Of a DNA stretch of 64,000 nucleotides, positions 47,801 through 61,745 are shown piece by piece. Numbering within the stretch: the stretch's first letter is position 1; each line of letters starts with the position of its first letter. The notes beneath the pieces are model-generated. The model worked only from the letters and a program-made list of their open reading frames with translations. It was not told the origin of the DNA and searched no databases. The translations under genes were made by a program, and so were the position numbers. The stretch is from Ectobius pallidus (lineage: Eukaryota; Arthropoda; Insecta; Blattodea; Ectobiidae): the NCBI GenBank assembly GCA_964059195.1, contig CAXKWD010000010.1, positions 1-64,000 of the forward strand, read 5' to 3'.

Positions 47801-50429
47801 ACTGTTGCTTAGTAATGTCATTTTTAAACACAATATTGCTACCTATTATAAACTTTTAAAAAATATACTGTTGCGTAGCAATGTCAATATCAGACACAAA
47901 ACTTTTACCATTCAATGCATTTTTCAATGTCGAAACTTTTTCCTAGCAATGTAATTTTTAAAGACAATTTGGCTGCCTAACAATGTAATTTTTCTATCAC
48001 AAAAGGTTTGCCTAGCAATGCCAGTCTAAACCGGAAACTGTTGCCTAGCAATTAAGTTTTAAAACAGCTGACTCTTGCTTAGCAATGACATTTTGAACAT
48101 GAAACTGTAGCTTAGCAATGCCATCTCCAAATACGAAACTGTTGCCTAGCAATATATTCTATAAGGAAAAGTTTTTAATCCTTCAATGATCAATACATAC
48201 AATGAAAATATCGGTGATATGCTAATGTCAAAACATGGGTTGTAAATTTTGCATTAATAGAAAGAATACTGTTGCCTAGCAATGAGATTTAAAACATGAA
48301 AGTGTTGCCTAGCAATGCCATTTTAAACCGGAAACTGTTGCCTAGCAATGCCATCAAAAAGAACTGTTGCTTAGCAATGTAATTTTAAACACAATATTGC
48401 TACCTATTATAAACTTTTAAATAATATACTGTTGCGTAGCAATGTCAATTTCAGACACAAAACTTTTACCTTTCAATGCATTTTTGAAAGTCGAAACTTT
48501 TTCCTAGCAATGTAATATTTAAAGACAATTTGACTGCCTAACAATGTAATTTTTCTATCACGAAAGTTTTCCCTAGCCATGCCAGTCTAAAAAGAAACTG
48601 TAGCCTAGCAATGAAGTATTAAAACACCTGACTGTTGCTTAGCAATGATATTTTGAACTAGAAACCGTAGCTTAACAATGCCATCTCCAAATACGAAACT
48701 GTTGCCTAGCAATGGCATCTATAAGGAATAGTTTTTAATCCCTCAATGATCAATACATACAATGAAAATATCGGTGATATGCTAATGTCAAAACATGGGT
48801 TGTAAATTTTACTTTAACAGAAAGAATACTGTTGCCTAGCAATTAGTTTTAAAACACAAAAGCGTTGCCTAGCAATGCCATTTTAAACCGGAAACTGTTG
48901 CCTAGCAATGCCATCAAAAAGAACTGTTGCTTAGCAATGTAATTTTAAACACAATATTGCTACCTATTATAAACTTTTAAATAATATACTGTTGCGTAGC
49001 AATGTCAATTTCAGACACAAAACCTTTACTTTTCAATACATTTTTCAAAGTCGAAACTTTTTCCAAGAAATGTAATTTTTAAAGTCAATTTGGCTGCATA
49101 ACAATGTAATTTTTCTATGACGAAAGTTTTTCCTATCCATGCCAGTCTAAAGCGGAAACTGTTGCCTAGCAATTCAGTTTTAAAACACCTGACTCTTGCT
49201 TAGAAATGACATTTTGAACAAGAAACTGTAGCTTAGCAATGCCATCTCCAAATACGAAACTGTTGCCTAGCAATGTCATCTATAAGGAATAGTTTTTAAT
49301 CCTTCAATGATCAATACATACAATGAAAATATCGGTGATATGCTAATGGCATAACAGGGGTTGTATATTTTTCTTTAATAGAAAGAATACTATTGCCTAG
49401 CAATGAGTTTTAAAACACGAAAGTGTTGCCTAGCAATGCCATTCTAAACCCGAAACTGTTGCCTAGCAATGCCATCAAAAAGAACTGTTGCTTAGCAAAG
49501 TAATTTTAAACACAATATTGCTACCTATTATAAACTTTTAAATAATATAGTGTTGCGTAGCAATGTCAATTTCAGACACAAAACTTTTACCTTTCAATGC
49601 ATTTTTGAAAGTCGAAACTTTTTCCTAGCAATGTAATTTTTAAAGACAATTTGACTGCCTAACAATGTAATTTTTCTATCACGAAAGTTTTCCCTAGCCA
49701 TGCCAGTCTAGAAAGAAACTGTAGCCTAACAATGAAGTTTTAAAACACCTCACTGTTGCTTAGCAATGATATTTTGAACAAGAAACTGTAGCTTAGCAAT
49801 ACCATCTCCAAATACGAAACTGTTGCCTAGCAATGGCATCTATAAGGAATAGTTTTTAATCCCTCAATGATCAATTCATACAATGAAAATATCGGTGATA
49901 TGCTAATGGTAAAACAAGGGTTGTAAATTTTGCTTTAATAGAAAGAATACTGTTGCCTAGCAATGAGTTTTAAAACACGAAAGTGTTGCCTAGCAATGCC
50001 ATTTTAAACCGGAAACTGTTGCCAGGCATTGTCATAAAAAAGAACTGTTGCTTAGCAATGTCATTTTAAACACAATATTGCTACCTATTATAAACTTTTA
50101 AAAAATATACTGTTGCGTAGCAATGTCAATATTAGACACCAAACTTTTACTTTTCACTGCATTTTTCAATGTTGAAACTTTTTCCTAGTAATGTAATTTT
50201 TAAAGACAATTTGGCTGCCTAACAATGTAATTTTTCTATCACGAATGTTTTGCCTATTCATGCCAGTCTAAACCGGAAACTGTTGCCTAGCAATTAAGTT
50301 TTAAAACACCTGACTCTTGCTCAGCAATGACATTTTGAACAAGAAACTGTAGCTTAGCAATGCCATCTCCAAATACGAAAGTGTTGCCTAGCAATGTCAT
50401 CTATAAGGAATAGTTTATAATCCTTCAAT
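44820..50429 (+). repeat. Higher-order unit 2 (5610 bp)
   Basis: Starts with the AGTATCGGTG monomer and holds ten monomers. The first six follow unit 1. The monomer at 48188 is a hybrid: its start matches the 40566 type and its later part the 34955 type (GTAATATTTAAAGAC, GAAGTATTAAAAC). After it the order returns to that of 35516-37197. Confidence 0.85.
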
Positions 50430-53400
50430 GATCAATACATACAATGAAAGTATCGGTGATATGCTAATGTCAAAACATGGGTTGTAAATTTTACTTTAAT
50501 AGAAAGAATACTGTTGTCTAGCAATGAGTTTTAAAACACGAAAGTGTTTCCTAGCAATGCCATTTTAAACCGGAAACTGTTGCCTAGCAATGCCATCAAA
50601 AAGAACTGTTGCTTAGCAAAGTAATTTTAAACACAATATTGCTACCTATTATAAACTTTTAAATAATATACTGTTGCGTAGCAATGTCATTTTCAGACAC
50701 AAAACTTTTACCTTTCAATGCATTTTTGATAGTCGAAACTTTTTCCTAGCAATGTAATTTTTAAAGACAATTTGACTGCCTAACAATGTAATTTTTCTAT
50801 CACGAAAGTTTTCCCTAGCCATGCCAGTCTAAAAAGAAACTGTAGCCTAGCAATGAAGTTTTAAAACACCTGACTGTTGCTTAGCAATGACATTTTGAAC
50901 AAGAAACTGTAGCTTAGCAATGCCATCTCCAAATACGAAACTGTTGCCTAGCAATGTCATCTATAAGGAATAGTTTTTAATCCCTCAATGATCAATACAT
51001 ACAATTAAAATATCGGTGATATGCTAATGGCAAAACATGGGTTGTAAATTTTGCTTTAATAGAAAGAATACTGTTGCCTAGCAATGAGTTTTAAAACACG
51101 AAAGTGTTGCCTAGCAATTCCATTTTAAACCGAAAACTGTTGCCAAGCAATGTCATAAAAAAGAACTGTTGCTTAGTAATGTCATTTTTAAACACAATAT
51201 TGCTACCTATTATAAACTTTTAAATAATATACTGTTGCGTAGCAATGTCAATCTCTGACACGAAACCTTTACCTTTCAATGCATTTTTCAAAGTCGAAGC
51301 TTCTTCCTAGCAATGTAATTTTTAAAGACAATTTTGCTGCCTAACAATGTAATTTTTCTATCACGAATGTTTTGCCTAGCCATGCCAGTCTAAACCGGAA
51401 ACTGTTGCCTAGCAATGAAGTTTTAAAACACCTGACTGTTGCTTAGCAATGACATTTTGAATAAGAAACTGTAGCTTAGCAATGCCATCTCCAAATACGA
51501 AACTGTAGCCTAGCAATGTCATCTATAAGGTTTAGCCTTTAATCCCTCAATGATCAATACATACAATGAAAATATCGGTGATATGCTAATGGCATAACAG
51601 GGGTTGTAAATTTTTCTTTAAAATAAATGAATACTGTTGCCTAGCAATGAGTTTTAAAACACGAAGGTTTTGCCTAGCAATGCCATTTTAAACCAGAAAC
51701 TGTTGCCTAGCAATGCCATCAAAAACAACTGTTGCTTAGCAATGTAATTTTAAACACAATATTGCTACCTATTATAAAAATTTAAAAAGTATACCGTTGC
51801 GTAGCAATGTCAATATCAGACAAAACTTTTACCTTTCAATGCATTTTTCAATGTCGAAACTTTTTCCTAGCAATGTAATCTTTAAAGACAATTTGGCTGC
51901 CTAACAATGTAATTTTTCTATCACGAAAGGTTTGCCTAGCAATGCCAGTCTAAACCGGAAACTGTTGCCTAGCAATTAAGTTTTAAAACACCTGACTGTT
52001 GCTTAGCAATGACATTTAGAATAAGAAACTGTAGCTTAGGAATGCCATCTCCAAATACGAAACTATTGCCTAGCAATGTCATCTATAAGGAATAGCCTTT
52101 AATCCCTCAATGATCAATACATACAATGAAAATATCGGTGATATGCTAATGGCATAACAGGGGTTGTAAATTTTTCTTTAATAGAAAGAATACTGTTCCC
52201 TAGCAATGAGATTTAAAACACGAGAGTGTTGCCTAGCAATGCCATTTTAAACCCGAAACTGCTGCCTAGCAATGTCATCAAAAAGAACTGTTGCTTAGCA
52301 ATGTCATTTTTAAACACAATATTGCTACCTATTAAAAGCTTTTAAAAAAGATACTGTTGCGTAGCAATGTCAATTTCTGACACGAAACCTTTACCTTTCA
52401 ATGCATTTTTCAAAGTCGAAGCTTCTTCCTAGCAATGTAATTTTTAAAGACAATTTGGCTGCCTAACAATGTAATTTTTCTATCACGAATGTTTTGCCTA
52501 GCCATGCCAGTCTAAACCGGAAACTGTTGCCTATCAATGAAGTTTTAAAACACCTGACTGTTGCTTAGCAATGACATTTAGAATAAGAACCTGTAGCTTA
52601 GCAATGCCATCTCCAAATACGAAACTGTTGCCTAGCAATGTCATCTATAAGGAATAGCCTTTAATCCCTCAATGATCAATACATACAATGAAAATATCGG
52701 TGATATGCTAATGGCATAACAGGGGTTGTAAATTTTTCTTTAAAAGAAAAGAATATTGTTGCCTAGCAATGAGTTTTAAAACACGAAAGTGTTGCCTAGC
52801 AATGCCATTTTAAACCGAATACTGTTGCCTAGCAATGCCATCATAAAGAACTGTTGCTTAGCAATGTAATTTTAAACACAATATTGCTACCTATTATAAA
52901 CCTTTAAATAATATACTGTTGCGTAGCAGTGTTAATTTCAGACACAAAACTTTTACTTATCAATGCATTTTTCAAAGTCGAAACTTTTTCCTAGCAATGT
53001 AATTTTTAAAGACAATTTCTCTGCTTATCAATGTAATTTTTCTATGACGAAAGTTTTGCCTAGCCATGCCAGTCTAAACCGGAAACTGTTGCCTAGCAAT
53101 TAAGTTTTAAAACAGCTGACTCTTGCTTAGCAATGACATTTTGAACATGAAACTGTAGCTTAGCAATGCCATCTCCAAATACGAAACTGTTGCCTAGCAA
53201 TATATTCTATAAGGAAAAGTTTTTAATCCTTCAATGATCAATACATACAATGAAAATATCGGTGATATGCTAATGTCAAAACATGGGTTGTAAATTTTGC
53301 ATTAATAGAAAGAATACTGTTGCCTAGCAATGAGATTTAAAACATGAAAGTGTTGCCTAGCAATGCCATTTTAAACCGGAAACTGTTGCCTAGCAATGCC

Positions 53401-56400
53401 ATCAAAAAGAACTCTTGCTTAGCAATGTAATTTTAAACACAATATTGCTACCTATTATAAACTTTTAAATAATATACTGTTGCGTAGGAATGTCAATTTC
53501 AGACACAAAACCTTTACTTTTCAATGCATTTTTGAAAGTCGAAACTTTTTCCTAGCAATGTAATTTTTAAAGACAATTTGACTGCCTAACAATGTAATTT
53601 CTCTATCACGAAAGTTTTCCCTAGCCATGCCAGTCTAAAAAGAAACTGTAGCCAGGCAATGAAGTTTTAAAACACCTGACTGTTGCTTAGCAATGACATT
53701 TTGAACAAGAAACTGTAGCTTAGCAATGCCATCTCCAAATACGAAACTGTTGCCTAGCAATGTCATCTATAAGGAATAGTTTTTAAACCCTCATTGATCA
53801 ATACATACAATGAAAATATCCTTGATATGCTAATGGCAAAACATGGGTTGTAAATTTTGCATTAATAGAAAGAATACTGTTGCCTAGCAATGAGATTTAA
53901 AACACGAAAGTGTTGCCTAGCAATGCCATTTTAAACCGGAAACTGTTGCCTAGCAATGTCATAAAAAAGAACTGTTCCTTAGCAATGTCATTTTTAAACA
54001 CAATATTGCTTCCTATTATAAACTTTTAAAAAATATACTGTTGCGTAGCAATGTCAATATCAGACAAAACTTTTACCTTTCAATGCATTTTTCAATGTCG
54101 AAACTTTTTCCTAGCAATGTAATCTTTAGAAAATTTGGCTGCCTATCAATGTAATTTTTCTATCACGAAAGGTTTGCCTAGCAATCCCAGTCTAAACCGG
54201 AAACTGTTGCCTAGCAATTAAGTTTTAAAACACCTGACTGTTGCCTAGCAATGCCATTTTAAACCAGTAACTGTTGCCTAGCAATGCCATCAAAAAGAAC
54301 TGTTGCTTAGCAATGTAATTTTAAACACAATATTGCTACCTATTATAAACTTTTAAATAATATACTGTTGCGTAGGAATGTCAATTTCAGACACAAAACC
54401 TTTACTTTTCAATACATTTTTCAAAGTCGAAACTTTTTCCTAGCAATGTAATTTTTAAAGACAATTTGGCTGCCTAACAATGTAATTTTTCTATCACGAA
54501 AGGTTTGCCTAGCAATGCCAGTCTAAACCGGAAACTGTTGCCTAGCAATTAAGTTTTAAAACAGCTGACTCTTGCTTAGCAATGACATTTTGAACATGAA
54601 ACTGTAGCTTAGCAATGCCATCTCCAAATACGAAACTGTTGCCTAGCAATATCTTCTATAAGGAAAAGTTTTTAATCCTTCAATGATCAATACATACAAT
54701 GAAAATATCGGTGATATGCTAATGTCAAAACATGGGTTGTATATTTTACTTTAACAGAAAGAATACTGCTGCCTAGCAATTAGTTTTAAAACACAAAAGC
54801 GTTGCCTAGCAATGCCATTTTAAACCGGAAACTGTTGCCTAGCAATGCCATCAAAAAGAACTGTTGCCTAGCAATGTAATTTTAAACACAATATTGCTAC
54901 CTATTATAAACTTTTAAATAATATACTGTTGCGTAGGAATGTCAATTTCAGACACAAAACCTTTACATTTCAATACATTTTTCAAAGTCGAAACTTTTTC
55001 CAAGCAATGTAATTTTTAAAGACAATTTGGCTGCTTAACAATGTAATTTTGCTATGAAGAAAGTTTTGCCTAGCCGTGCCAGTCTAAACCGGAAACTGTT
55101 GCCTAGCAATTAAGTTTTAAAACACCTGACTCTTGCTTAGAAATGACATTTTGAACAAGAAACTGTAGCTTAGCAATGCCATCTCCAAATACGAAACTGT
55201 TGCCTAGCAATGTCATCTATAAGGAATAGTTTTTAATCCTTCAATGATCAATACATACAATGAAAATATCGGTGATATGCTAATGGCATAACAGGGGTTG
55301 TATATTTTTCTTTAATAGAAAGAATACTATTGCCTAGCAATGAGTTTTAAAACACGAAAGTGTTGCCTAGCAATGCCATTCTAAACCCGAAACTGTTGCC
55401 TAGCAATGCCATCAAAAAGAACTGTTGCTTAGCAAAGTAATTTTAAACACAATATTGCTACCTATTATAAACTTTTAAATAATATAGTGTTGCGTAGCAA
55501 TGTCAATTTCAGACACAAAACTTTTACCTTTCAATGCATTTTTGAAAGTCGAAACTTTTTAGTAGCAATGTAATTTTTAAAGACAATTTGACTGCCTAAC
55601 AATGTAATTTTTCTATCACGAAAGTTTTCCCTAGCCATGCCAGTCTAGAAAGAAACTGTAGCCTAACAATGAAGTTTTAAAACACCTCACTGTTGCTTAG
55701 CAATGATATTTTGAACAAGAAACTGTAGCTTAGCAATACCATCTCCAAATACGAAACTGTTGCCTAGCAATGGCATCTATAAGGAATAGTTTTTAATCCC
55801 TCAATGATCAATTCATACAATGAAAATATCGGTGATATGCTAATGGTAAAACAAGGGTTGTAAATTTTGCTTTAATAGAAAGAATACTGTTGCCTAGCAA
55901 TGAGTTTTAAAACACGAAAGTGTTGCCTAGCAATGCCATTTTAAACCGGAAACTGTTGCCAGGCATTGTCATAAAAAAGAACTGTTGCTTAGCAATGTCA
56001 TTTTAAACACAATATTGCTACCTATTATAAACTTTTAAAAAATATACTGTTGCGTAGCAATGTCAATATTAGACACCAAACTTTTACTTTTCACTGCATT
56101 TTTCAATGTTGAAACTTTTTCCTAGTAATGTAATTTTTAAAGACAATTTGGCTGCCTAACAATGTAATTTTTATATCACGAAAGGTTTGCCTAGCAATGA
56201 GCATCTAAACCGGAAACTGTTGCCTAGCAATTAAGTTTTAAAACAGCTGACTCTTGCTTAGCAATGACATTTTGATTATGAAACTGTAGCTTAGCAATGC
56301 CATCTCCAAATACGAAACTGTTGCCTAGCATTGTCTTCTATAAGGAAAAGTTTTTAATCCTTCAATGATCAATACATACAATGAAAATATCGGTGATATG

Positions 56401-56928
56401 CTAATGTCAAAACATGGGTTGTAAATTTTTCTTTAATAGACAGAATACTGTTGCCTAGCAATGAGTTCTGTAACACGAAAGTGTTGCCTATCAATGCCAT
56501 TTTAAACCCGAAACTGTTGCCTAGCAATGTCATCAAAAAGAACTGTTGCTTAGCAATGTCATTTTTAACCACAATATTGCTACCTATTAAAAGCTTTTAG
56601 AAAAGATACTGTTGCGTAGCAATGTCTATTTCTGACACGAAACCTTTACATTTCAATGCATTTTTAAAAGTCGAAGCTTCTTCCTAGCAATGTAATTTTT
56701 AAAGACAATTTGGCTGCCTAACAATGTAATTTTTCTATCACGAATGTTTTGCCTAGGCATGCCAGTCTAAACCGGAAACTGTTGCCTAGCAATTAAGTTT
56801 TAAAACACCTGACTCTTGCTCAGCAATGACATTTTGAACAAGAAACTGTAGCTTAGCAATGCCATCTCCAAATACGAAAGTGTTGCCTAGCAATGTCATC
56901 TATAAGGAATAGTTTTTAATCCTTCAAT
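50430..56928 (+). repeat. Higher-order unit 3 (6499 bp)
   Basis: Starts with the AGTATCGGTG monomer at 50449. Two adjacent hybrid monomers (52674 and 53236) mark in-register exchanges that removed two monomers relative to unit 1. The 889-bp monomer at 53796 is retained. Confidence 0.85.
53796..54684 (+). repeat. Long recombinant monomer (889 bp), copy 4
   Basis: Same 889-bp architecture with the fusion near 54230-54265. It starts exactly 12109 bp after copy 3, the same spacing that separates other matched markers in block B (for example 44839 and 56948). Confidence 0.92.
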
Positions 56929-59900
56929 GATCAATACATACAATGAAAGTATCGGTGATATGCTAATGTCAAAACATGGGTTGTAAATTTTACTTTAATA
57001 GAAAGAATACTGTTGTCTAGCAATGAGTTTTAAAAGACGAAAGTGTTTCCTAGAATTGCCATTTTAAACCGGAAACTGTTGCCTAGCAATGCCATCAAAA
57101 AGAACTGTTGCTTAGCAAAGTAATTTTAAACACAATATTGCTACCTATTATAAACTTTTAAATAATATACTGTTGCGTAGCAATGTCATTTTCAGACACA
57201 AAACTTTTACCTTTCAATGCATTTTTGATAGTCGAAACTTTTTCCTAGCAATGTAATTTTTAAAGACAATTTGACTGCCTAACAATGTAATTTTTCTATC
57301 ACGAAAGTTTTCCCTAGCCATGCCAGTCTAAAAAGAAACTGTAGCCTAGCAATGAAGTTTTAAAACACCTGACTGTTGCTTAGCAATGACATTTTGAACA
57401 AGAAACTGTAGCTTAGCAATGCCATCTCCAAATACGAAACTGTTGCCTAGCAATGTCATCTATAAGGAATAGTTTTTAATCCCTCAATGATCAATACATA
57501 CAATGAAAATATCGGTGATATGCTAATGGCAAAACATGGGTTGTAAATTTTGCTTTAATAGAAAGAATACTGTTGCCTAGCAATGAGTTTTAAAACACGA
57601 AAGTGTTGCCTAGCAATTCCATTTTAAACCGAAAACTGTTGCCAAGCAATGTCATAAAAAAGAACTGTTGCTTAGTAATGTCATTTTTAAACACAATATT
57701 GCTACCTATTATAAACTTTTAAATAATATACTGTTGCGTAGCAATGTCAATCTCTGACACGAAACCTTTACCTTTCAATGCATTTTTCAAAGTCGAAGCT
57801 TCTTCCTAGCAATGTAATTTTTAAAGACAATTTTGCTGCCTAACAATGTAATTTTTCTATCACGAATGTTTTGCCTAGCCATGCCAGTCTAAACCGGAAA
57901 CTGTTGCCTAGCAATGAAGTTTTAAAACACCTGACTGTTGCTTAGCAATGACATTTTGAATAAGAAACTGTAGCTTAGCAATGCCATCTCCAAATACGAA
58001 ACTGTAGCCTAGCAATGTCATCTATAAGGTTTAGCCTTTAATCCCTCAATGATCAATACATACAATGAAAATATCGGTGATATGCTAATGGCATAACAGG
58101 GGTTGTAAATTTTTCTTTAAAATAAATGAATACTGTTGCCTAGCAATGAGTTTTAAAACACGAAGGTTTTGCCTAGCAATGCCATTTTAAACCAGAAACT
58201 GTTGCCTAGCAATGCCATCAAAAACAACTGTTGCTTAGCAATGTAATTTTAAACACAATATTGCTACCTATTATAAAAATTTAAAAAGTATACCGTTGCG
58301 TAGCAATGTCAATATCAGACAAAACTTTTACCTTTCAATGCATTTTTCAATGTCGAAACTTTTTCCTAGCAATGTAATCTTTAAAGACAATTTGGCTGCC
58401 TAACAATGTAATTTTTCTATCACGAAAGGTTTGCCTAGCAATGCCAGTCTAAACCGGAAACTGTTGCCTAGCAATTAAGTTTTAAAACACCTGACTGTTG
58501 CTTAGCAATGACATTTAGAATAAGAAACTGTAGCTTAGGAATGCCATCTCCAAATACGAAACTATTGCCTAGCAATGTCATCTATAAGGAATAGCCTTTA
58601 ATCCCTCAATGATCAATACATACAATGAAAATATCGGTGATATGCTAATGGCATAACAGGGGTTGTAAATTTTTCTTTAATAGAAAGAATACTGTTCCCT
58701 AGCAATGAGATTTAAAACACGAGAGTGTTGCCTAGCAATGCCATTTTAAACCCGAAACTGCTGCCTAGCAATGTCATCAAAAAGAACTGTTGCTTAGCAA
58801 TGTCATTTTTAAACACAATATTGCTACCTATTAAAAGCTTTTAAAAAAGATACTGTTGCGTAGCAATGTCAATTTCTGACACGAAACCTTTACCTTTCAA
58901 TGCATTTTTCAAAGTCGAAGCTTCTTCCTAGCAATGTAATTTTTAAAGACAATTTGGCTGCCTAACAATGTAATTTTTCTATCACGAATGTTTTGCCTAG
59001 CCATGCCAGTCTAAACCGGAAACTGTTGCCTATCAATGAAGTTTTAAAACACCTGACTGTTGCTTAGCAATGACATTTAGAATAAGAACCTGTAGCTTAG
59101 CAATGCCATCTCCAAATACGAAACTGTTGCCTAGCAATGTCATCTATAAGGAATAGCCTTTAATCCCTCAATGATCAATACATACAATGAAAATATCGGT
59201 GATATGCTAATGGCATAACAGGGGTTGTAAATTTTTCTTTAAAAGAAAAGAATATTGTTGCCTAGCAATGAGTTTTAAAACACGAAAGTGTTGCCTAGCA
59301 ATGCCATTTTAAACCGAATACTGTTGCCTAGCAATGCCATCATAAAGAACTGTTGCTTAGTAATGTCATTTTTAAACACAATATTGCTACCTATTATAAA
59401 CTTTTAAAAAATATACTGTTGCGTAGCAATGTCAATATCAGACACAAAACTTTTACCATTCAATGCATTTTTCAATGTCGAAACTTTTTCCTAGCAATGT
59501 AATTTTTAAAGACAATTTGGCTGCCTAACAATGTAATTTTTCTATCACAAAAGGTTTGCCTAGCAATGCCAGTCTAAACCGGAAACTGTTGCCTAGCAAT
59601 TAAGTTTTAAAACAGCTGACTCTTGCTTAGCAATGACATTTTGAACATGAAACTGTAGCTTAGCAATGCCATCTCCAAATACGAAACTGTTGCCTAGCAA
59701 TATATTCTATAAGGAAAAGTTTTTAATCCTTCAATGATCAATACATACACTGAAAATATCGGTGATATGCTAATGTCAAAACATGGGTTGTAAATTTTGC
59801 ATTAATAGAAAGAATACTGTTGCCTAGCAATGAGATTTAAAACATGAAAGTGTTGCCTAGCAATGCCATTTTAAACCGGAAACTGTTGCCTAGCAATGCC

Positions 59901-61745
59901 ATCAAAAAGAACTCTTGCTTAGCAATGTAATTTTAAACACAATATTGCTACCTATTATAAACTTTTAAATAATATACTGTTGCGTAGGAATGTCAATTTC
60001 AGACACAAAACCTTTACTTTTCAATACATTTTTCAAAGTCGAAACTTTTTCCTAGCAATGTAATTTTTAAAGACAATTTGGCTGCTTAACAATGTAATTT
60101 TGCTATGACGAAAGTATTGCCTAGCCGTGCCAGTCTAAACCGGAAACTGTTGCCTAGCAATTAAGTTTTAAAACACCTGACTGTTGCTTAGCAATGACAT
60201 TTTGAACAAGAAACTGTAGCTTAGCAATGCCATCTCCAAATATGAAACTGTTGCCTAGCAATGTCATCTATAAGGAATAGTTTTTAATCCTTCAATGATC
60301 AATACATACAATGAAAATATCGGTGATATGCTAATGGCAAAACATGGGTTGTAAATTTTGCATTAATAGAAAGAATACTGTTGCCTAGCAATGAGATTTA
60401 AAACAGGAAAGTGTTGCCTAGCAATGCCATTTTAAACCGGAAACTGTTGCCTAGCAATGCCATCAAAAAGAACTGTGGCTTAGCAAAGTAATTTTAAACA
60501 CAATATTGCTACCTATTATAAACTTTTAAATAATATACTGTTGCGTAGCAATGTCAATTTCAGACACACAACTTTTACCTTTCAATGCATTTTTGAAAGT
60601 CGAAACTTTTTCCTAGCAATGTAATTTTTAAAGACAATTTGACTGCCTAACAATGTAATTTCTCTATCACGAAAGTTTTCCCTAGCCATGCCAGTCTAAA
60701 AAGAAACTGTAGCCAGGCAATGAAGTTTTAAAACACCTGACTGTTGCTTAGCAATGACATTTTGAACAAGAAACTGTAGCTTAGCAATGCCATCTCCAAA
60801 TACGAAACTGTTGCCTAGCAATGTCATCTATAAGGAATAGTTTTTAAACCCTCATTGATCAATACATACAATGAAAATATCCTTGATATGCTAATGGCAA
60901 AACATGGGTTGTAAATTTTGCATTAATAGAAAGAATACTGTTGCCTAGCAATGAGATTTAAAACACGAAAGTGTTGCCTAGCAATGCCATTTTAAACCGG
61001 AAACTGTTGCCTAGCAATGTCATAAAAAAGAACTGTTCCTTAGCAATGTCATTTTTAAACACAATATTGCTTCCTATTATAAACTTTTAAAAAATATACT
61101 GTTGCGTAGCAATGTCAATATCAGACAAAACTTTTACCTTTCAATGCATTTTTCAATGTCGAAACTTTTTCCTAGCAATGTAATCTTTAGAAAATTTGGC
61201 TGCCTATCAATGTAATTTTTCTATCACGAAAGGTTTGCCTAGCAATCCCAGTCTAAACCGGAAACTGTTGCCTAGCAATTAAGTTTTAAAACACCTGACT
61301 GTTGCCTAGCAATGCCATTTTAAACCAGTAACTGTTGCCTAGCAATGCCATCAAAAAGAACTGTTGCTTAGCAATGTAATTTTAAACACAATATTGCTAC
61401 CTATTATAAACTTTTAAATAATATACTGTTGCGTAGGAATGTCAATTTCAGACACAAAACCTTTACTTTTCAATACATTTTTCAAAGTCGAAACTTTTTC
61501 CTAGCAATGTAATTTTTAAAGACAATTTGGCTGCCTAACAATGTAATTTTTCTATCACGAAAGGTTTGCCTAGCAATGCCAGTCTAAACCGGAAACTGTT
61601 GCCTAGCAATTAAGTTTTAAAACACCTGACTCTTGCTCAGCAATGACATTTTGAACAAGAAACTGTAGCTTAGCAATGCCATCTCCAAATACGAAAGTGT
61701 TGCCTAGCAATGTCATCTATAAGGAATAGTTTTTAATCCTTCAAT
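56929..61745 (+). repeat. Higher-order unit 4 (4817 bp)
   Basis: Starts with the AGTATCGGTG monomer at 56948. The hybrid monomer at 59173 (switch near 59346-59360, AGCAATGTAAT type to AGTAATGTCAT type) removes one monomer. A second junction at the end of the 889-bp unit removes four more. Confidence 0.85.
60857..61745 (+). repeat. Long recombinant monomer (889 bp), copy 5
   Basis: Same architecture, with the fusion near 61290-61330. It lies 7061 bp after copy 4, which is 12109 bp less about nine monomers. Its end is joined directly to the monomer type carrying AGTATCGGTG (61765), whereas copies 3 and 4 are followed by four other monomers first. The right edge is therefore another exchange or deletion junction, near 61600-61640. 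Confidence 0.9.
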
